DNA from: an uncultured SAR86 cluster bacterium
Lineage (GTDB): Bacteria > Pseudomonadota > Gammaproteobacteria > Magnimaribacterales > D2472
Direction of reading: 5' to 3'
Assembly (NCBI GenBank): GCA_938075575.1
Contig: CALJHI010000013.1
Coordinates: forward strand, 1 to 11,638
Length of the DNA stretch: 11,638 nt
The notes under the pieces are model-generated. The model was not told the origin of the DNA and did no database searches. It saw nothing but the letters and a program-made list of their open reading frames with translations. How positions within the stretch are numbered: the first letter of the stretch is position 1; the number at the start of each line of letters is the position of its first letter. Position numbers and translations under genes: made by a program. Positions 7,195 through 11,638 of this stretch are shown here, piece by piece.

Positions 7195-8244
7195 CTACTG
7201 ACTATCAAAAAATACTAAATCATTTCTTTCTGGGTGGTCTGATCTTATTTGACTGAAATTATCAACGCACTTATTAAGTGCACAGTGAGCTCTTCTTTTA
7301 AAATTATTTGACTCTGTGATCACAGAATACTCTTTATAGAAATCCTTAAGACTTTTATATTTATTATTTTTTTTATCAACATATTCTTTTAAAGTTTGAA
7401 TATTTTCTGCCATAACATCTTTACTTAAATTTAACTGATTCATTAATTCAATTAATACAGCAATGGTTCCATTTAGCTTACCCTCTTGGCTATGACCAGC
7501 TATATGAGGGGTTGCGATATAGCTTTTCTCTATAGATGCTATATAAGGATTAGGCTCATTTTCCCAAACATCAGCAATATAATTAATATGACTATCTAAA
7601 ACCCTTTTTTCATCAACAATTCCTCCTCTAGAGGTATTAATAATTGAGTGAGATTTTGTTAAAGAGAGATATCTTTTATTAATCATGTTTTGTGTTGGGA
7701 ATTGCCCTTCAAAGGTTAAGGGCGTGTGAATTGTTAATAACTCACAATTCATTACATCATCTATTTCTGATAGGTGCTTATTAAGAATAAATGGGTCATA
7801 AGCACAATTATTTATACCTAAATTATCTAGAATTTTTTTTAACTTGCTTCCAATATTACCAAAACCCAATATCCCAACTGTATCATTTTTTTTAAATAAA
7901 CCATTTGAGCTAAGAACATAAAGGCAAGACAAAACATAATTACAAACAGATAAAGAATTGCATCCGCTTGCATTAAACCAACCTATTCCATTGTCTTTCA
8001 AGTATTGTTTATCTATATGGTCAATTCCCGCTGTTGCAGATCCAATCCATTTAATATTTGAACCTGAAAGCAAGAGGCGATCAATTTTTGTTTGAGATCT
8101 TATTAAAAGAATATCTGTCTCTTTGATAGCATATGAAGTAATTTCATTGGTTTACAACAAGTTAATATCGAAAAATTCAAGCCCATTCATAAGGGGGAGG
8201 ATCTTATCAATGCCTCTGAGCCCAATATCAGCAACAATTTTCAC
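7195..8244 (-). CDS. pdxB: Erythronate-4-phosphate dehydrogenase PdxB, reading frame interrupted by an in-frame TAA near the N terminus
   Basis: PdxB oxidises 4-phosphoerythronate in the DXP-dependent route to pyridoxal 5'-phosphate. From a GTG at 8244 the frame spans 349 codons (E. coli 378 residues), but codon 31 (8154-8152) is TAA. Both sides look like PdxB: VKIVADIG before it, then NEIT, ILLIRSQTK and IGSATAGIDHID after it. Counting from the GTG, the NAD fold has GILGFGNIG at 124-132, and the catalytic set is R206 (NTSRGGIVDE), E230 (VWENEP) and H247 (HIAGH). The dimerisation tail keeps SQIRSDHPER, a PdxB feature. The frame is unchanged across the stop, so one base substitution explains it. 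The longest open part alone starts at a TTG (8073) and would lose about 57 residues, including the RSxT substrate motif. GTG lies one base after the acyltransferase stop. It may be a new pseudogene or a sequence error. Confidence 0.85.
8152..8154 (-). other. In-frame TAA stop inside pdxB
   Basis: The minus-strand codons around this point read INLL-stop-TNEIT. They align with the conserved PdxB stretch of the form VTLLPGREIT, with the stop at the proline position, so the coding frame plainly continues past it. No frameshift is needed. The sequence context shows no recognisable recoding signal. Confidence 0.85.
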
Positions 8245-8245
8245 A

Positions 8246-8977
8246 TTAATTCTTTTTTGAAGGTTTTATTAAGCTCATTACCCAACCTAGAAATGTATTG
8301 TTTTTTAATGAGTGTTTATCAAGAGAATCAAAATCCATTGCAAGCTTTTTTGGATCGCTAAAAAAATTAGCCCTAGTATTAAAATCTTTTTCATCAATTG
8401 TTTTAACAAGTTTTGCAGGATTGCCAGCAAAGACTGAATTTGAAGGTACGTCTTTAGTAACTACTGAACCAGCACCTATAATACTATTCATTCCAATAGT
8501 TACGCCTTTACAAATAACTGCGCCATCTCCAATCCATACATTGTCTTCCAGAATAACAGGGCTTGCCTTCCCAACAGGCTCTGCTCTATCGTATATTCCA
8601 TGCCAATCTGCATCAGAAATATATGCACCATGGGCAATCATGCATGAATCACCAATAGATATCTTTTTTGCAGCCATAATCCTTACACCTGGTGTAATTA
8701 AGCAATATCGTCCAATTTCTATTTCGCCATTCCAGCCACCGACATTCCAAGCAGTAAATTGAATATATGCATCTGGAGAACCAATTAGAGTTGGATAGTC
8801 ATCAATTGAAATCTCTGTACCAAATATTTTTATATACCTTGGTTTGAAATATGCTCCTCCCTTTCCTAGATTGGAAAACTGAGGTCTTAGAAAATGATCA
8901 ACATAAACATTAATCAATCTAGTTGTTGCTTTTTTTAACCAATACGGTCTGTTATCTTTTCTAATAATTATCTCCAA
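8246..8977 (-). CDS. Hexapeptide-repeat (left-handed beta-helix) acyltransferase, substrate unknown
   Basis: This is a 243-residue LbH-fold acyl or acetyl transferase of the maltose/nodulation O-acetyltransferase type. Imperfect hexapeptide turns run from about 84 to 190: EIEIGRYCLITPGVRIMAAK, ISIGDSCMIAHGAYI, VILEDNVWIGDGAVI, CKGVTIGMNSIIGAGSVV. H126 in DADWHGIYDR is a good candidate for the catalytic histidine, and VFAGNPAKLVK at 182-192 is the usual C-terminal closing motif. The N-terminal RPYWLKKATTRLINVYVDHF block and the roughly 45-residue tail are extensions outside the helix. There is no membrane segment, so it should act in the cytoplasm, probably on a sugar or envelope precursor. 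The frame begins with TTG at 8977; no ATG exists upstream and no Shine-Dalgarno is visible. It ends one base before the pdxB GTG, so the two are probably translationally coupled, although no functional link is known. Confidence 0.88.
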   Translation of the reverse strand: MEIIIRKDNRPYWLKKATTRLINVYVDHFLRPQFSNLGKGGAYFKPRYIKIFGTEISIDDYPTLIGSPDAYIQFTAWNVGGWNGEIEIGRYCLITPGVRIMAAKKISIGDSCMIAHGAYISDADWHGIYDRAEPVGKASPVILEDNVWIGDGAVICKGVTIGMNSIIGAGSVVTKDVPSNSVFAGNPAKLVKTIDEKDFNTRANFFSDPKKLAMDFDSLDKHSLKNNTFLGWVMSLIKPSKKN

Positions 8978-9031
8978 AAAAATATATTCTAATATGATAA
9001 AGTAGCAAAAAAATTATTTAGCGAAAATAAA
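8978..9031. promoter_or_regulatory. Divergent promoter region between the acyltransferase gene and norM
   Basis: These 54 very AT-rich bases are the only space for promoters of two divergent genes. On the plus strand TATGAT (8993-8998) is a plausible -10 for norM, without a clear -35. On the minus strand TAGAAT (8992-8987) and TATCAT (8999-8994) are possible -10 boxes for the acyltransferase gene. The candidates overlap, so the two promoters may compete. Neither gene has a clear Shine-Dalgarno. Confidence 0.35.
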
Positions 9032-10411
9032 TTGATCAAACCTGACATTTTTGAGTTTAAAAACCTTATAAAAATTGGAATCCCGATATTAGGATCTCAA
9101 CTTTCATATATGTTAATGGGCACAACTGACACAATTGTTGCTGGAAGGGCAAGCTCAGCTGATCTTGCTGGTTTAGGAGTTGGTTCTGCTATCTTTAATA
9201 CAATATGGTTTTTAATAGCAGGTGTTATTTTTGCTGTAACTCCGATAGTTGCCCAATTATTTGGAGCTAAAAAATATGAAAAAATTGGAAAAAAGTTAAG
9301 AGAAATCTTATGGATAGCATTTTTCTTAGGTTTTATCGTATGTATTATCTTATTTTTTATGGGAAATATTTTATTTTATCTCCCTATTGATGAATCTATA
9401 ACTTCTATATCTAGCTCATATCTCAAAGCACTATCTTTAGGGATAATTTTTATGACAATTTTTACTACTTTACGATGCTACAGCGAAGGCATGGCCTTAA
9501 CAAGACCAGTTTTTTATATTGCATTTACTGGGATGTTATTAAATATTCCTCTAGATATTATCTTTGTGTATGGCTATTTTGGTGTACCAAAACTTGGTGG
9601 AGTTGGTTGCGGTATTGCAACTACCTTGGTTTCATTTTTGATGATGATTACTTTAATAATCTACATAAAGTTTTCAGATAAATATACTTCCACGAAACCT
9701 TTTGTCGAATTTACCCCACCATCAATTGACACAACAAAAGAAGTTTTTAGGCTTGGAACCCCAATAGGCATGGGGATTTTTATTGAATTAAGTATGTTTT
9801 CAGGTGCAGCTCTAATCCTCGGAGTATTAGGTGAAACAGTTGTGGCTGGTCATTATATTGCACTTAATATTGCAAGCTTATTTTTTATGCTTCCTTTATC
9901 CATTGGACTTGCAGCTGCAACAAGAGTTGGGAATTTAGTAGGTGAAAATAATAAATTTCAGGCTAGAGTTGCTTCCTATTCAACAATATATTTATGCATT
10001 ATTAGCTCCTTTATAACCTGTATAACAATTCTATTAGTTAGAGAAAACATTGTTTACCTATATAGTTCTGATATAGACGCGATAAAAATAGCAACTGGTT
10101 TGTTGATTTTTGCTGCAATATTTCAACTCCCTGATGGAATACAAATGTCTGCAGTGGGAAGTTTAAGAGGGTATAAAGATACTTTTGCACCGATGATTCT
10201 TTTGTTTATATCTTATTGGATATTTGCAATACCTGCCGGTTATTATTTAACAATGAATGGATTTGGAAGTCCTCTTGGAGCAGCGGGAATGTGGATAGGA
10301 ATGATAATTGGTTTAACAATTTTTTCATTCCTATCAATATATAGACTAAATTGGATAATTAGAAAAAGTCTTAGAAAAGAATTTAGCGGCCTAACACCTC
10401 GGCAACTTTAG
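9032..10411 (+). CDS. norM: MATE-family multidrug efflux transporter, NorM type
   Basis: This inner-membrane cation/drug antiporter exports cationic drugs and toxic metabolites in exchange for Na+ or H+. It has 459 residues (about 457-461 in NorM/MdtK) and about 12 hydrophobic helices in two pseudo-repeats. The NorM signature residues are conserved: D33 in GTTDTIVAGR, E252 in IFIELSMF and D368 in QLPDGIQ match D36, E255 and D371 of Vibrio cholerae NorM with a constant offset. GGVGCGIAT at 189-197 and RGYKDT at 379-384 are further family blocks. The start is TTG at 9032. Between it and the upstream in-frame stop (8990-8992) there is no ATG or GTG, and the length fits the family. It is the only plus-strand gene in the window. 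Its last nine codons overlap the 3' end of sucD on the other strand. The drug range cannot be read from the sequence. Confidence 0.93.
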   Translation: MIKPDIFEFKNLIKIGIPILGSQLSYMLMGTTDTIVAGRASSADLAGLGVGSAIFNTIWFLIAGVIFAVTPIVAQLFGAKKYEKIGKKLREILWIAFFLGFIVCIILFFMGNILFYLPIDESITSISSSYLKALSLGIIFMTIFTTLRCYSEGMALTRPVFYIAFTGMLLNIPLDIIFVYGYFGVPKLGGVGCGIATTLVSFLMMITLIIYIKFSDKYTSTKPFVEFTPPSIDTTKEVFRLGTPIGMGIFIELSMFSGAALILGVLGETVVAGHYIALNIASLFFMLPLSIGLAAATRVGNLVGENNKFQARVASYSTIYLCIISSFITCITILLVRENIVYLYSSDIDAIKIATGLLIFAAIFQLPDGIQMSAVGSLRGYKDTFAPMILLFISYWIFAIPAGYYLTMNGFGSPLGAAGMWIGMIIGLTIFSFLSIYRLNWIIRKSLRKEFSGLTPRQL

Positions 10412-11255
10412 CTCCTATATCTACAAGATTTTCTGCAATATGGACACCAGATTCACTTAAAGATTTTATTTTATCTTTAGCAGTACCCTTTCCACCTGCA
10501 ATAATTGCTCCAGCATGCCCCATTCTTTTTCCAGCAGGAGCAGTCTGGCCAGCAATATATGAAATAACAGGTTTTGTAACATGGTTTTTGATATATTCTC
10601 CTGCCTCTTCTTCTGCAGATCCTCCAATTTCTCCAACCATCACAATTGCTTTCGTCTGGTCATCATTTTCAAACATTTCTAAAATATCAATAAATGAAGA
10701 CCCTGGAATCGGATCTCCACCGATACCCACACAAGAACTTTGACCTAAGCCAAGATCGGTTGTTTGTTTAACTGCCTCATAAGTAAGCGTCCCTGACCTA
10801 GATATAATCCCTATAGATCCAGGAATATGAATGCTGGCCGGCATAATTCCCATTTTACCTTTGCCAGGAGTTATTATCCCAGGACAATTAGGACCAACTA
10901 ATGTTACGCCCAATTCATCAACTCTCTTTTTTACTATAAGCATATCTAAAGTTGGAACACCTTCGGTAATACAAATTATAAGTTTTATTCCTGACTCTGC
11001 GGCTTCTAGTATTGAGTCTTTGCAAAAAGGAGCTGGAACAAAGATAAGGGCTGCATTTGGCTTTACCTGTTTCATAGCTTCGTTTACTGTATCGAAGACA
11101 GGTCTGTCTAGATGTGTTTGACCGCCCTTTCCAGGAGTAACACCACCAACAATATTTGTACCATATGCTATGGCCTGCTCAGAGTGCAAAGTTGCCTGAG
11201 AGCCTGTAAATCCTTGAACTAATACTCTTGTTTGATCATTAATTAATATGCTCAT
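10383..11255 (-). CDS. sucD: Succinyl-CoA synthetase (ADP-forming) alpha subunit SucD
   Basis: SucD pairs with SucC to convert succinyl-CoA to succinate with ATP or GTP formation in the TCA cycle. The 290 residues (E. coli 289) are complete. The CoA-binding Rossmann domain (about 1-120) has VLVQGFTGSQ at 11-20 and GGVTPGKGGQTHL at 37-49. LVGPNCPGIITPG at 119-131 and ISRSGTLTYE at 151-160 are conserved active-site blocks. The phosphorylated histidine is H247 in GKRMGHAGAIIAGGKGTA. The ATG at 11255 overlaps the sucC stop by 4 bp (ATGA) and has a GGAG Shine-Dalgarno (11267-11264) inside sucC with 8-nt spacing, the normal coupled arrangement. The stop at 10383-10385 lies 29 bp inside the convergent norM gene, leaving no room for an intergenic terminator. 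Confidence 0.98.
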   Translation of the reverse strand: MSILINDQTRVLVQGFTGSQATLHSEQAIAYGTNIVGGVTPGKGGQTHLDRPVFDTVNEAMKQVKPNAALIFVPAPFCKDSILEAAESGIKLIICITEGVPTLDMLIVKKRVDELGVTLVGPNCPGIITPGKGKMGIMPASIHIPGSIGIISRSGTLTYEAVKQTTDLGLGQSSCVGIGGDPIPGSSFIDILEMFENDDQTKAIVMVGEIGGSAEEEAGEYIKNHVTKPVISYIAGQTAPAGKRMGHAGAIIAGGKGTAKDKIKSLSESGVHIAENLVDIGAKVAEVLGR

Positions 11256-11638
11256 TTAGATAGCTCCACTGCTTTTTTAGCTGCATCAGCTAAATCATTT
11301 TTACTCTCAATTTTTATACCTGATTCAGATAAAATTTTTGAACCAATCTCCGCATTATTTCCTTCAAGCCTAACCACTACTGGTATTTCAACGCCGACCT
11401 CTTCAATGGCTGCAAGTATTCCCTCAGCTATTAGGTCACACCTTACAATTCCTCCGAATATATTAACTAGGACTACTTTTACTTCAGGGTCTGCAAGAAT
11501 TATTTTAAAGGCTTTAGCAACTCTTTCTTGTGTTGCGGTCCCACCTACATCAAGAAAATTAGCTGGGTTGCCGCCATAAAATTTTATTGTGTCCATCGTT
11601 CCCATAGCCAAACCAGCACCATTGACCATACAGCCAAT
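11252..11638 (-). CDS. sucC: Succinyl-CoA synthetase beta subunit SucC, C-terminal part, cut by window edge
   Basis: SucC is the ATP-grasp subunit of succinyl-CoA synthetase and binds nucleotide and succinate. Only the last 128 residues are in the window, beginning IGCMVNGAGLAMGTMD. They match about residues 261-388 of E. coli SucC. Visible blocks are GGNPANFLDVGG, the power-helix and phosphate-site region NIFGGIVRCDLIAEG, and VVRLEGNNAEIGSKIL. The nucleotide-binding ATP-grasp part and the start are beyond the right edge. The frame is open to the edge, so the internal ATG at 11629 is not the start. The stop overlaps the sucD start as ATGA. Confidence 0.97.
   Translation of the reverse strand: MGCMVNGAGLAMGTMDTIKFYGGNPANFLDVGGTATQERVAKAFKIILADPEVKVVLVNIFGGIVRCDLIAEGILAAIEEVGVEIPVVVRLEGNNAEIGSKILSESGIKIESKNDLADAAKKAVELSK

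Noticed and set aside
8298..8762. 154-codon plus-strand open frame opposite the acyltransferase gene
   Set aside because: It is antisense to a well-conserved hexapeptide-repeat protein and its translation has no recognisable domain; it is a shadow frame.
9475..9681. 68-codon plus-strand open frame inside norM
   Set aside because: It is out of frame within a clear MATE transporter with conserved helices and shows no independent start signal.
10831..11121. 96-codon plus-strand open frame inside sucD
   Set aside because: It lies wholly antisense to conserved sucD sequence and shows no protein features of its own.

Overview
The window is a strongly AT-rich stretch of bacterial chromosome, densely packed with core genes. 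Gene content and order point to a gammaproteobacterium: PdxB is largely confined to that class, and the run murJ-ribF-ileS-lspA-ispH is a variant of the familiar enterobacterial ribF-ileS-lspA-fkpB-ispH cluster. The base composition, very short spacers, overlapping genes and mostly weak ribosome binding sites suggest a streamlined marine lineage such as SAR86. That lineage is an inference from style, not from a database match. There is no sign of a phage, plasmid, transposon, CRISPR array, tRNA or rRNA.

Layout: positions 1-7035 hold one minus-strand series. Read in the direction of transcription it runs: a small winged-helix protein of unknown function (7035-6613), msrB (6561-6169), murJ (6159-4603), ribF (4598-3654), ileS (3648-877), lspA (about 884-417) and ispH (430 to beyond the left edge). 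From murJ to ispH the genes are 4-9 bp apart or overlap, so they look co-transcribed. They combine lipid II flipping, FMN/FAD synthesis, isoleucyl-tRNA charging, lipoprotein signal cleavage and the last step of isoprenoid precursor synthesis. The winged-helix gene has the best promoter and the best Shine-Dalgarno in the window. Its transcription start lies inside a pair of nested inverted repeats that look like an operator.

Positions 7195-8977 hold a second minus-strand pair: a hexapeptide-repeat acyltransferase followed one base later by pdxB. The pdxB reading frame contains an in-frame TAA about 30 codons after its start. Homology clearly continues across the stop, so the gene is either freshly broken or carries a sequence error. 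A 54-bp gap separates this pair from the divergent norM-type MATE efflux gene (9032-10411, plus strand). The norM gene runs tail to tail into sucD and overlaps its 3' end by 29 bp. sucD and the 3' part of sucC (minus strand, overlapping by 4 bp) encode succinyl-CoA synthetase and fill the right end.

No convincing undescribed multi-gene system is present. The points most worth a second look are the stop in pdxB, the nested dyads in front of the winged-helix gene, the loss of fkpB from the lspA-ispH junction, and the norM/sucD overlap. Four genes also appear to start with TTG.
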